A DNA stretch of 64,000 bases from contig NZ_CP012404.1 of assembly GCF_001305595.1 (NCBI RefSeq), forward strand, positions 248,001 through 312,000, read 5' to 3'. This stretch comes from Azospirillum thiophilum. Its GTDB lineage: Bacteria; Pseudomonadota; Alphaproteobacteria; Azospirillales; Azospirillaceae. The position numbers and the translations under genes are program-made. Each line of letters begins with the position of its first letter. Positions within the stretch are counted from its first letter, which is position 1. The notes beneath the pieces were generated by a model. The model did not search any database and was not told where the DNA came from. It saw only the letters and a list, made by a program, of their open reading frames with translations. Positions 1 through 7,650 of this stretch are shown here, piece by piece.

Positions 1-582
1 GTTGACGATGAAGCCGGGGGTGGAGCGGCAGCGCACCGGGCTCTTGCCCCAGGCCCGTGCGGTGTCGGCCAGCGTGTCGAGCACCGCGGCGTCGGTGGCG
101 AGCCCGCTGACGATCTCCACCAGCGCCATCAGCGGCGCCGGGTTGAAGAAATGCAGGCCGGCCAGCCGTTCCGGCCGCCGCACCCCGGCGCCGATGGCGG
201 TGACGGACAGCGACGAGGTGTTGGTGGCGAGGATGGCGCCCTCGCCGACGATGCCTTCCAGCTCCGCGAACAGGCGGCGCTTGACGTCGGGATCCTCGAC
301 GATGGCCTCCACCACCAGCCCGGCGGGGGCGAGGTCGGGCAGGCCGTCCACCGCGCGCAGCCGGCCGACGATGGCGTCGCGCTCCACCGCCGTGCGCTTG
401 CCCTTCTCGACCAGCGCGGTCAGGGCTTTGGCGATGGAGTCGACGGCGGCCTCGGCGGCACCGGGGCGGCTGTCGACCAGCAGGACCGGGTGGCCGGCCT
501 GGGCCGCGACCTGGGCGATGCCCTGGCCCATGGCGCCGGCCCCGACCACCGCGACGGTGACGGACGGATCGAGCGCCGCCAT
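1..582 (-). CDS. paaH: 3-hydroxyacyl-CoA dehydrogenase PaaH, N-terminal part (cut by window edge)
   Basis: Catalyses the NAD-dependent oxidation of 3-hydroxyadipyl-CoA to 3-oxoadipyl-CoA in phenylacetate catabolism. 194 codons are visible. The N-terminus is a Rossmann fold with GAGAMG near residue 14, followed by the family motif NTSSLS and the FFNPAPLM stretch. The ATG overlaps the paaG stop by one base (TGATG on the minus strand), so translation is probably coupled to paaG. The rest of the catalytic domain and the C-terminal domain lie outside the window. Family recognition is from sequence; the PaaH assignment over other 3-hydroxybutyryl-CoA dehydrogenases rests on the operon context. Confidence 0.93.
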   Translation of the reverse strand, partial: MAALDPSVTVAVVGAGAMGQGIAQVAAQAGHPVLLVDSRPGAAEAAVDSIAKALTALVEKGKRTAVERDAIVGRLRAVDGLPDLAPAGLVVEAIVEDPDVKRRLFAELEGIVGEGAILATNTSSLSVTAIGAGVRRPERLAGLHFFNPAPLMALVEIVSGLATDAAVLDTLADTARAWGKSPVRCRSTPGFIVN

Positions 583-1388
583 CACCGCCCCTCGAACTTG
601 GGCACGCGCTTCTCGACGAAGGCCGCCACGCCCTCGCGATAATCCCGGCTGCGGCCGGCCTCGCGCTGGAGGTCGCGTTCCAGGTCGAGCTGGGTGTCGA
701 GGTCGTTGGCCGACGACGCGTTGAGCGCCTGCTTGATCAGCGCCAGACCATGCGTCGGCTGGCTGGCGAGATGGCGGGCGAGCGCCCCCGCCTCCTCCAT
801 CAGCTTGTCGTCGTCCACCGACTTCCAGATCATGCCCCAGGCTTCCGCCTGCTCGGCGGAGACCTTGTCGCCCAGCATGGCGAGGCCGATGGCGCGGGCA
901 TGGCCGACCAGCCGCGGCAAGGTCCAGGTGCCGCCGCTGTCGGGGATCAGCCCGATCTTGCAGAAGGCCTGGATGAAGCTGGCCGAGCGCGCCGCCAGCA
1001 CGATGTCGCAGGCCAGCGCGATGTTGGCCCCGGCGCCGGCGGCGACGCCGTTCACCGCGCAGACCACCGGCATCGGCAGGCTGCGCAGGCTGCGGACCAG
1101 CGGGTTGTAGTTGGTCTCGATCGAGGCGCCGAGATCCGGCCCCTGGGCACCCGGCGCGACGGCGCGGTCGGACAAATCCTGCCCGGCGCAGAAGCCGCGC
1201 CCGGCCCCGGTCAGCAGCAGGCAGCGCACCGCCTTGTCGTCGCGCAGCTCGGCGATGGCCTCGCGCAGCTCCTCATGCATCGCCGCGGTGAAGCTGTTCA
1301 GCCGGTCCGGCCGGTTCAGCGTGACGGTGGCGACGCCGTCGGCGATGGTCAGCAGGATCGTTTTGTCGCTCCCCATAGTCCCGCTCAT
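582..1388 (-). CDS. paaG: 2-(1,2-epoxy-1,2-dihydrophenyl)acetyl-CoA isomerase PaaG (crotonase family)
   Basis: Isomerises ring-1,2-epoxyphenylacetyl-CoA to the oxepin form and acts in the following beta-oxidation of the opened ring. The 268-residue protein has the crotonase fold with the oxyanion-hole segments GRGFCAGQDL and VNGVAAGAGANIAL, and the PaaG-typical QLDLERDLQREAGRS stretch near the C-terminus. The ATG at 1388 is chosen because it overlaps the paaN stop in an ATGA junction. A longer reading frame extends upstream but would run deep into paaN. Third-from-last visible gene of the paa operon. Confidence 0.95.
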   Translation of the reverse strand: MSGTMGSDKTILLTIADGVATVTLNRPDRLNSFTAAMHEELREAIAELRDDKAVRCLLLTGAGRGFCAGQDLSDRAVAPGAQGPDLGASIETNYNPLVRSLRSLPMPVVCAVNGVAAGAGANIALACDIVLAARSASFIQAFCKIGLIPDSGGTWTLPRLVGHARAIGLAMLGDKVSAEQAEAWGMIWKSVDDDKLMEEAGALARHLASQPTHGLALIKQALNASSANDLDTQLDLERDLQREAGRSRDYREGVAAFVEKRVPKFEGR

Positions 1389-3064
1389 TGCGCGGCCTCC
1401 AGCACCGGAACGCGGCTCTGCACCACGCGGAAGCGGTTGGCGACGAAGGCGAGGTCGCACAGCGCGGCGTTGGCGGCCGGGTTGGCGCCGGTGCCGTGGA
1501 AGTCGCTGAAGGCCGCCGACTGGTTGACGAAGACGCCGCCGGTCAAATTGACCGACAGGGCGACGCCGGCCTCGACGAACAGGTCGGTCGCCTGCTCGAT
1601 CAGGGCCGTGTCGGTGCTGTAGAGGCCGGCGGTCAGCGCCCCCTTGGTGCGGGTCAGGCGGGCGGCGCGCTCGAGGCTGTCGGCGGTGCTGTCGGTCTTC
1701 ACGATGATGGTGATCGGGCCGAACAGCTCATGGCCGTACTTGTCCTCGTCGGCCGCCTCCATGGCCAGGATCAGCGGCGTACGGATGCGGGCGTCCGGGA
1801 ATTTCGGATGGGCGATGGCACGCGACGGCAGCACAACGGTGCCGAGCTTGGCCGCCTCGTCGATGCGGGCGAGCGTGGCGTCGGACTGGATGGCGCCCAG
1901 CACCTCCACCGCGCGCTCCGGATCGGACAGGAACTTGTCGACGCCGCCGGCCAGCGCCGAGACGACCTGATCGAAGCCCATGCGCTCCGCACCCGCCTGG
2001 ATGCCGTCCCTGGGCACGAAGATGACCTGGGTCGTCGTGCACATCTGCCCGGAATAGAGGCTGAGCGTGAAGGCGAGGTTGCGCACCATGCCCTTTGGAT
2101 CGTCGGTGCCGTCGATCACCACGCTGTTGACCCCGGCCTTCTCGGTGTAGACCTGGGCTTGGCGGGCGTTCTGTTCCAGCCAGTCGCCGAAGCCGGTCGA
2201 GCCGGTGTAGTCGATGATCGTCACCTCCGGCCTGAGCGCCAGATCCCTGGCGATGGTGTCGCCGATGGCGAGCGTGACGAGGTTGGGGTCGAGCCCGCAT
2301 TCCGCCAGCACCTCGCGCGCGATCCTCACCGTGATGGCAAGCGGCAGGATGGCGGTCGGGCCGGGCTTCACGATCACCGCGTTGCCGGTGACGAGGCTGG
2401 CGAACAGGCCGGGATAGCCGTTCCAGGTCGGGAAGGTCGCGCAGCCGATGACCAGCCCGACGCCGCGGCCGACCAGCTCGAAGCGCTTGTCCATCACCAG
2501 CGGCGGGTTCTTGCCCTGCGGCTTCTCCCAGCGGGCGGCCGGCGCCTGGTCGGTCATCGCCTTCCAGCCATAGGCGACCGCCTCCAGCCCGCGGTCCTGG
2601 GCGTGCGGGCCACCGGCCTGGAAGGCCATCATGAAGGCCTGCCCGGTGGTGTGCATCACCGCGTTGGCGATCTCGAAGGAGCGCGCGTTCAGCCGCTTCA
2701 GGATCTCCAGGCAGACCCCGGCCCGGCCGTTCGGGCCCGCCTTGCGCCAGCCCGGCATCGCCGCCCTGGCAGCCTTCACCAGCGCATCGACGTCCGACAC
2801 CGGATAGGTGATGCCGAGGTCGAAGCCGAAGGGCGAGCGTTCGCCGCCGACCGTGCCGGCCGCGCCCGGCTGGTCGAGCTCGAACGGCTTGTCGCGGTAG
2901 GCCGCGAAGGCCGCCTCGCCATCGGCCGCCGCCGTCTCGCCATAGGCACGCGGGTTCGGCATCTCGGGGAAGGCCGACCAGTAGGCGCGGCTGCGGCAGG
3001 CTTCCACGGCCTTCTGCAGCGTCGCCTCGTGCGTCTCGAACAGACTTTGCGGGGTGGTGGTCAT
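1385..3064 (-). CDS. paaN: phenylacetic acid degradation protein PaaN (aldehyde dehydrogenase family)
   Basis: Predicted to oxidise the ring-opened semialdehyde CoA ester during phenylacetate catabolism. The 559-residue protein is an aldehyde dehydrogenase-type enzyme with the catalytic cysteine region LYSGQMCTTTQ and nucleotide-binding GSTGFGDW. Unlike the about 680-residue bifunctional E. coli PaaZ it has no C-terminal MaoC hydratase domain, so the oxepin-CoA hydrolase step needs a separate protein not seen here. The ATG at 3064 follows paaE by 41 bases; the stop overlaps the paaG start by four bases. The exact reaction of this shorter PaaN subfamily is an inference. Confidence 0.92.
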   Translation of the reverse strand: MTTTPQSLFETHEATLQKAVEACRSRAYWSAFPEMPNPRAYGETAAADGEAAFAAYRDKPFELDQPGAAGTVGGERSPFGFDLGITYPVSDVDALVKAARAAMPGWRKAGPNGRAGVCLEILKRLNARSFEIANAVMHTTGQAFMMAFQAGGPHAQDRGLEAVAYGWKAMTDQAPAARWEKPQGKNPPLVMDKRFELVGRGVGLVIGCATFPTWNGYPGLFASLVTGNAVIVKPGPTAILPLAITVRIAREVLAECGLDPNLVTLAIGDTIARDLALRPEVTIIDYTGSTGFGDWLEQNARQAQVYTEKAGVNSVVIDGTDDPKGMVRNLAFTLSLYSGQMCTTTQVIFVPRDGIQAGAERMGFDQVVSALAGGVDKFLSDPERAVEVLGAIQSDATLARIDEAAKLGTVVLPSRAIAHPKFPDARIRTPLILAMEAADEDKYGHELFGPITIIVKTDSTADSLERAARLTRTKGALTAGLYSTDTALIEQATDLFVEAGVALSVNLTGGVFVNQSAAFSDFHGTGANPAANAALCDLAFVANRFRVVQSRVPVLEAAQ

Positions 3065-3105
3065 GGCGGGGCGTTTCCTTGTTGTCGTTGTCGGCTGTGG
3101 TTGCG

Positions 3106-4185
3106 TCAGGCGGCGTCGAAGTCGATGACGACCCGTTCGGTCAGCGGGCGCGACTGGCAGGTCAGCACATAGCCGGCCTCGACCTCCCACGGCTCCAGGG
3201 AGTAGTTCTCGGCCATCTCCACCTTGCCTTCGCGGACCCTGGCGCGGCAGGTGCAGCAGACGCCGGACTTGCAGGAATAGGGCAGGTCGGCGCCATGCCG
3301 GTGGGCGGCCTCCAGGATGCTCTCGCCGTCATAGGGCAGCGTGAATTCCTTGCGCTTGCCGTCCTGCAGGATGGCGATGGTTGCGGCGTCGGTGGGCGTG
3401 TCCGCGGCGATTTTCTTCACCGCCGGGCGCGCGGTCGGCGTCGTGCCGAACAGCTCGACATGGATGTTGGCGGCCGGCGTGCCGCAGGCGGCCAGCGCGT
3501 CGCGCACCTCCTCGACCATCGGCTGGGGGCCGCAGAGGAAGGCGGCGTCGATGTCTTCGGCCTTCAAGGGACCGGCGCACAGCTCGCGCACCAGACCGGC
3601 GCCGATGCGGCCGCCCAGCAGCCCGGCCTCCTCCGGCTCGCGGCTCAGCACATGGTGGATGACCAGCCGGCCCATGTGGCGGTTCTTCAGATCCTCGAGA
3701 TCCTCCCGGAAGATGATGGAGGTGACGGTGCGGTTGCCGTAGACCAGGACGAAGCGGCTCTCCGGCTCCTGCGCCAGCACGGTCTTGAGGATCGACATCA
3801 CCGGGGTGATGCCGCTGCCGGCGGCGAAGGCGACATAGGTGCGGGAGGCTGCCGGGTCGAGGGGGGTGTGGAAGCGCCCCATCGGCGTCATCACCTCCAG
3901 CACCGCGCCGGGCGCCAGAGACCGGTTGGCGTGGGTGGAGAACAGGCCGCCCTCCACCGTCTTCACCGCCACGCGCAATTCGCCCTCGTCCACGCCCGAG
4001 CAGATGGAGTAGGAGCGCCGCACCTCCTCGCCGCCGATGGCGGTCTTGAGGGTGAGGTACTGGCCCTGGACGAAGCGGAAGCGGTCGGCGAGATCGGCCG
4101 GCACGTCGAAGGCGATCGACACGGTGTCCGCGGTCTCCCGGCGGCACTCGCGGATGGTCAGCGGGTGGAAGCTGGGGGTGGTCAT
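3106..4185 (-). CDS. paaE: phenylacetyl-CoA epoxidase reductase subunit PaaE
   Basis: Passes electrons from NAD(P)H to the diiron oxygenase PaaA. 359 residues in two modules: an N-terminal ferredoxin-NADP reductase module with the FAD-binding RSYS motif at residues 57-60 and a nucleotide-binding AAGSGITPVMS segment, then a C-terminal plant-type [2Fe-2S] domain with ligands Cys305, Cys310, Cys313 and Cys343. This order matches the family. It is the fifth gene of paaABCDE but is separated from paaD by 169 bases holding a large inverted repeat, which is unusual inside this operon. Confidence 0.96.
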   Translation of the reverse strand: MTTPSFHPLTIRECRRETADTVSIAFDVPADLADRFRFVQGQYLTLKTAIGGEEVRRSYSICSGVDEGELRVAVKTVEGGLFSTHANRSLAPGAVLEVMTPMGRFHTPLDPAASRTYVAFAAGSGITPVMSILKTVLAQEPESRFVLVYGNRTVTSIIFREDLEDLKNRHMGRLVIHHVLSREPEEAGLLGGRIGAGLVRELCAGPLKAEDIDAAFLCGPQPMVEEVRDALAACGTPAANIHVELFGTTPTARPAVKKIAADTPTDAATIAILQDGKRKEFTLPYDGESILEAAHRHGADLPYSCKSGVCCTCRARVREGKVEMAENYSLEPWEVEAGYVLTCQSRPLTERVVIDFDAA

Positions 4186-4230
4186 GGGGTGGTCCTCGGT
4201 CGGGCCGGTTGAGTGGTCGCGGCGGTTGCC

Positions 4231-4336
4231 CCCACCCCGACCCTCCCCCGCTGGGCGGGGGAGGGGGCAGGAGCTTTGCGGGAGTGCGGCGGAGTTCCCT
4301 CCCCCGCCCAGCGGGGGAGGGTTAGGGAGGGGGCAT
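4231..4336. repeat. large imperfect inverted repeat (REP-like double arm) inside the paa operon
   Basis: Two GC-rich arms of about 36 bases (4231-4266 and about 4299-4336) are near-perfect reverse complements around a roughly 32-base spacer. Each arm also contains its own small palindrome, CCCTCCCCCGC paired with GCGGGGGAGGG. Such nested palindromes resemble dispersed REP/BIME-type elements. It lies between the paaD stop and the paaE start, where it could stabilise the paaABCD part of the transcript or attenuate paaE and downstream genes. Its copy number elsewhere in the genome cannot be judged from this window. Confidence 0.8.
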
Positions 4337-4354
4337 CGCTGCCGGCGCCTCCAC

Positions 4355-4876
4355 TCAATGGCATTTGAACACGTCGAACGGTTCGAGGCAGGCGTTGCAG
4401 GCGTGCAGCGCCTTGCAGGCGGTGGAGCCGAAGCGGCTGATCTGGCGGGTGTCCTCCGACCCGCAGCGCGGGCAGGCGATCACCTCGTCCGGCGCGGTCA
4501 GGGCGCGCTTGCCGGAGTGCGGCGGCGGGACGATGCCGACCTCGGCCAGTTTTTCGCGCCCGGCGTCGCTGATCCAGTCGGTCGTCCAGGGCGGGGCGAT
4601 CACCACCGAAACGGCCGCGTCCAGGCCGGCGCGGGCCAGCGCGGTCTCCGCCTCCAGCACGATCACGCCGGTCGCCGGGCAGCCTGAATATGTGGGCGTC
4701 AACGCCACCGACAGCGGACCGCCGCCCTCCCGCGACACCGCGCGGACGATGCCGAGATCGACGATGCTCAGCACCGGGATCTCCGGATCCATCACCCCGG
4801 CCAGGGCATCCCAAGCGGCCTTCACGCCCGCGTCGGCACCCGGTTCCGGTCCCCAGCAGCCTGCTGCATCCGGCAT
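4355..4876 (-). CDS. paaD: phenylacetyl-CoA epoxidase maturation protein PaaD
   Basis: PaaD-type protein with an N-terminal MIP18/DUF59 domain (residues about 15-110, including DPEIPVLSIVDLGIVR and YSGCPAT) and a C-terminal zinc-ribbon-like tail rich in cysteines (CPRCG about residue 131, further cysteines to the C-terminal FKCH). DUF59 proteins act in Fe-S cluster assembly, so a role in maturing the epoxygenase or its reductase is likely. The frame is open upstream to a TTG at 5020, but the ATG at 4876 lies 7 bases after paaC and gives the usual family length (173 residues). Confidence 0.92.
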   Translation of the reverse strand: MPDAAGCWGPEPGADAGVKAAWDALAGVMDPEIPVLSIVDLGIVRAVSREGGGPLSVALTPTYSGCPATGVIVLEAETALARAGLDAAVSVVIAPPWTTDWISDAGREKLAEVGIVPPPHSGKRALTAPDEVIACPRCGSEDTRQISRFGSTACKALHACNACLEPFDVFKCH

Positions 4877-4883
4877 CTCGGCC

Positions 4884-5648
4884 TCACCACGTCGCGTCGG
4901 GATAGGAGCGCGGCAGGAACTGCATCTCGGCCAGCAGGAAGCCCAGATGCTCGCTGTGCTCGCCGCGCCGGCCGCCCTTCTGCATCCAGCCGTCGGCCGG
5001 GCGATCGAGGGTGGCGTCAATCAGCACCGCCTCGACGCGGGCGGTCCAGGCGGCCTTCAGCTCGGCCGGGTCGGGAAGGATGCCGGCGGCGACCAACGCC
5101 TGTTCGGCCTCGTCCCGCTCGAACATCTCGCCGGTGTAGGGCCACAGCCGGCCGAGCGCGTCGGCGACCTTGGCGTGGCTGACGTCGGTGCCGTCGCCCA
5201 GCCGCACCAGCCAGTCGCCGCTGTGGCGGACATGGTAGCGCACCTCCTTCACCGCCTTGGCGGCGATGCCGGCCAGCGTGGCGTCGGTCGAGGCGCAGAG
5301 CCGCTCGTACAACTCCACCGCCCAGGCATCGTGCAGGAACTGGCGGACGATGGTGTGGCCGAAGTCGCGGTTGGGCTGCTCGACCAGCAAATGGTTGCGG
5401 TAGTCGAAGACGTCGCGGCGGTAGGCGAGGCGATCCTCGTCGCGGCCCTTGCCCTCCAGCTCGCCAGCATGGGTCAGCAGCATCCGGGCATGGCCGACGA
5501 GGTCGAGCGCGACGTTGGTCAGCGCGATGTCCTCCTCCAGCTCCGGCGCGTGGCCGCACCATTCCGACAGCCGGTGCCCGAGCACCAGCGACGTGTCGCC
5601 GAGCCGCAGCGCGGTGCCGAACAGGGCCTGTTGCAGTTCCGTGCTCAT
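4884..5648 (-). CDS. paaC: phenylacetyl-CoA epoxidase structural subunit PaaC
   Basis: Ferritin-like structural subunit that forms the PaaAC core of the 1,2-phenylacetyl-CoA epoxidase. 254 residues, normal length. The N-terminal stretch RLGDTSLVLGHRLSEWCGHAP and the helix containing YRNHLLVEQPNRDFGHTI are typical. PaaC lacks a complete diiron site in characterised members and supports PaaA. It lies 15 bases after paaB and 7 bases before paaD, consistent with one transcript. Confidence 0.96.
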   Translation of the reverse strand: MSTELQQALFGTALRLGDTSLVLGHRLSEWCGHAPELEEDIALTNVALDLVGHARMLLTHAGELEGKGRDEDRLAYRRDVFDYRNHLLVEQPNRDFGHTIVRQFLHDAWAVELYERLCASTDATLAGIAAKAVKEVRYHVRHSGDWLVRLGDGTDVSHAKVADALGRLWPYTGEMFERDEAEQALVAAGILPDPAELKAAWTARVEAVLIDATLDRPADGWMQKGGRRGEHSEHLGFLLAEMQFLPRSYPDATW

Positions 5649-5663
5649 CGGATGGTCTTCCGG

Positions 5664-5966
5664 CTAGATGTTTTTGACGTCGGCGGGGATGTCGTAGAAG
5701 GTCGGGTGGCGGTAGACCTTGTCGTCGGCCGGGTCGAACAGGCTGGCCTTCTCCGACGGGTCGGATGCCGCGATGGCCGCGGCCGGCACCGCCCAGATGC
5801 TGACGCCTTCACCGCGGCGGGTGTAGACGTCGCGGGCATTGTCCAGCGCCATACGGGCGTCGGCGGCGTGCAGGCTGCCGACATGCTTGTGCGACAACCC
5901 GTTCTTCGGCCGGATGAAGATCTCGAACAGCGGCCAGTCCTTGCGGTCGGTGGTGGGGCGATCCAT
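5664..5966 (-). CDS. paaB: phenylacetyl-CoA epoxidase subunit PaaB
   Basis: Small subunit of the phenylacetyl-CoA epoxidase, thought to bridge PaaAC heterodimers. The 100-residue protein contains the family signature WPLFEIFIRPKNGLSHKHVG near the N-terminus and ends with FYDIPADVKNI. The ATG at 5966 is chosen because the residues before it in the open frame are low-complexity Pro/Ser/Arg and belong to the paaA overlap. 25 bases after paaA. Confidence 0.96.
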   Translation of the reverse strand: MDRPTTDRKDWPLFEIFIRPKNGLSHKHVGSLHAADARMALDNARDVYTRRGEGVSIWAVPAAAIAASDPSEKASLFDPADDKVYRHPTFYDIPADVKNI

Positions 5967-5991
5967 CGTCTCTTCCCTCGGAATTCTTGGG

Positions 5992-7005
5992 TCAGCCGGC
6001 CTTCTTGAGGGCGCGCTGCTTGCGTTTGGCGGCGTGGGCGGTGGCGGCGTCCCGAACCCAGGCGCCGTCATCCCACGCCTTGCGGCGGGCCTCGAGGCGC
6101 TCGCGGTTGCAGGGACCGTTGCCCTTCAGGATCTCGTTGAACTCGGTCCAGTCGATGGCGCCGAACGCGTAATGGCCGGTTTCGGCATCGAAACGCAGCT
6201 CCGGGTCGGGGATCGTCAATCCCAGGAACTCGGCCTGCGGCACGGTGGCGTCGACGAAGCGCCGGCGCAGCTCGTCATTGGAGAAGCGCTTGATCTTCCA
6301 TGCCATGTTCTGCGACGAGTGGGCCGACTGCTCGTCGGACGGCCCGAACATCATCAGCGCCGGCCACCACCAGCGGTTCAGCGCGTCCTGCGCCATCCGC
6401 TTCTGATCGGTCGTGCCCTGGGCCAGCGCCAGCATCAGCTCGTAGCCCTGGCGCTGGTGGAAGCTCTCCTCCCGGCAGATGCGGACCATGGCGCGGGCAT
6501 AGGGGCCGTAGGAGCAGCGGCAGAGCGGCACCTGATTCATGATCGCCGCCCCGTCCACCAGCCAGCCGATGGCGCCGATGTCCGCCCAGCTCGGGGTCGG
6601 GTAGTTGAAGATGCTGGAATATTTTGCCTTGCCCGACAGCAGCTGGCCGACCAGCTCGTCGCGCGACACGCCCAGCGTCTCCGCCGCGCTGTAGAGGTAG
6701 AGGCCGTGCCCGCCCTCGTCCTGGACCTTGGCCAGCAGGGCCACCTTGCGGCGCAGCGTCGGCGCGCGGGTGATCCAGTTCCCTTCCGGCAGCATGCCGA
6801 CGATTTCCGAATGGGCGTGCTGCGAGATCTGGCGGACCAGCGTACGGCGGTAGCCGTCGGGCATCCAGTCGCGCGGCTCGATCTTCTCTTCGGCGTCGAC
6901 GCGGTCCTGGAAGCGGCCCAGGAGAGCGGAGTCCTCTTCCGTCACCAGCCGGGGAGACGGCTGAGCGCCCTGCTCGGTCTTGGTGTCCAAAGCTTGCGTG
7001 TACAT
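5992..7005 (-). CDS. paaA: phenylacetyl-CoA epoxidase catalytic subunit PaaA
   Basis: Diiron monooxygenase subunit that epoxidises the ring of phenylacetyl-CoA using O2. Near-identical stretches to characterised PaaA are obvious, e.g. [59 protein letters not shown] and [11 protein letters not shown], which carry the Glu/His diiron ligands. First gene of the operon. I place the start at the ATG at 7005 (337 residues); an ATG at 7011 and a GTG at 7029 are also possible, and the conserved core begins about 30 residues in. A Crp/Fnr-type box lies 54 bases upstream. Confidence 0.97.
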   Translation of the reverse strand: MYTQALDTKTEQGAQPSPRLVTEEDSALLGRFQDRVDAEEKIEPRDWMPDGYRRTLVRQISQHAHSEIVGMLPEGNWITRAPTLRRKVALLAKVQDEGGHGLYLYSAAETLGVSRDELVGQLLSGKAKYSSIFNYPTPSWADIGAIGWLVDGAAIMNQVPLCRCSYGPYARAMVRICREESFHQRQGYELMLALAQGTTDQKRMAQDALNRWWWPALMMFGPSDEQSAHSSQNMAWKIKRFSNDELRRRFVDATVPQAEFLGLTIPDPELRFDAETGHYAFGAIDWTEFNEILKGNGPCNRERLEARRKAWDDGAWVRDAATAHAAKRKQRALKKAG

Positions 7006-7058
7006 CGGCATCCCCGAGATGGATTGCACGTCCAGCGAACAATGCGTCTTGGGAAAAT

Positions 7059-7072
7059 ATGATACAGATCAA
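7059..7072. promoter_or_regulatory. Crp/Fnr-family box upstream of paaA
   Basis: Read on the minus strand the site is TTGATCTGTATCAT, a 13-of-14 style match to the FNR/FixK palindrome TTGAT-N4-ATCAA with one mismatch in the last arm position. It lies 54 bases before the paaA ATG. Whether it activates or represses cannot be read from sequence. The nearby Crp/Fnr gene (7651-8472) is one candidate binder. Confidence 0.6.
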
Positions 7073-7139
7073 CGCCTGTAAAGCGTATTTGTGTGTCGCT
7101 TTTGAAGGGGGTGGGCTTCTCCAGAGTATATACAATAAT

Positions 7140-7158
7140 ATCAATATGTTAAATTGAT
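7140..7158. promoter_or_regulatory. inverted repeat ATCAA-N9-TTGAT in the paa upstream region
   Basis: Perfect 5-base arms separated by 9 bases in the AT-rich block 135 bases before paaA. The spacing is wider than an FNR box; it may be an operator for another paa regulator or chance symmetry in AT-rich DNA. Confidence 0.3.
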
Positions 7159-7544
7159 TTTTCATCGTGGGTCCGGCGGCTTTTTATGGCAGGTATGCCT
7201 GGCATTAGCCCAATCGGCGATACAGGGAATGCATCTTTCCGACTGTCTTGTGCGGTGCGGAAAAGATGGGGCCAAGAGGGAAGGGCGGTGCAAGACGCTG
7301 CTGAGCGGATTGCTCGGCTTTTGCCGGCCCCCGGCAGCGATGCCGCCTTACGTTGCAGATGCACCGAACGGGAAGGGTGCCATCCGAACGCATCCATACG
7401 TATCAATTATCGATGGAATTCAAGAAGATCCGCCGGCATTGGCGGGATTGCCCGGAAGTCGTCGCAAGTCGATGCGGCGGCTCGTGAGCTGTCTGGCGGC
7501 ACAACCATTTGTTTTGAATGGTCGAATCTATGACCGACCATCAG

Positions 7545-7573
7545 AGCGCCTTCCGGCGCCTCGTTTTCGTTTG
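7545..7573 (+). terminator. possible plus-strand rho-independent terminator without an upstream gene
   Basis: Stem GCGCC/GGCGC (7546-7550 with 7555-7559) with an extended outer pairing GAG/CTC and a TTCC loop, followed by the T-rich run TCGTTTTCGTTT. On the plus strand no protein gene precedes it, so it could end a small RNA transcribed away from paaA, or be coincidental. Confidence 0.3.
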
Positions 7574-7650
7574 GCGTTCTGTGATGAGGACCGCTGGTGG
7601 ATGCCCCCTCCGCCATCGTTGACGGAGGAGGGAGGCACTCCAACCTTTGC

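Larger units (their letters stand above)
7006..7650. other. intergenic region between the Crp/Fnr gene and paaA (no recognisable gene)
   Basis: About 645 bases without a convincing gene on either strand; open frames here have no family resemblance and poor start contexts. The part next to paaA (about 7050-7165) is strikingly AT-rich for this genome and should hold the paa promoter. It contains a Crp/Fnr-type box (7059-7072) and an inverted repeat ATCAA-N9-TTGAT (7140-7158). Further on, a hairpin followed by TCGTTTTCGTTT (7545-7573) looks like a plus-strand terminator with no gene in front of it. Confidence 0.6.
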
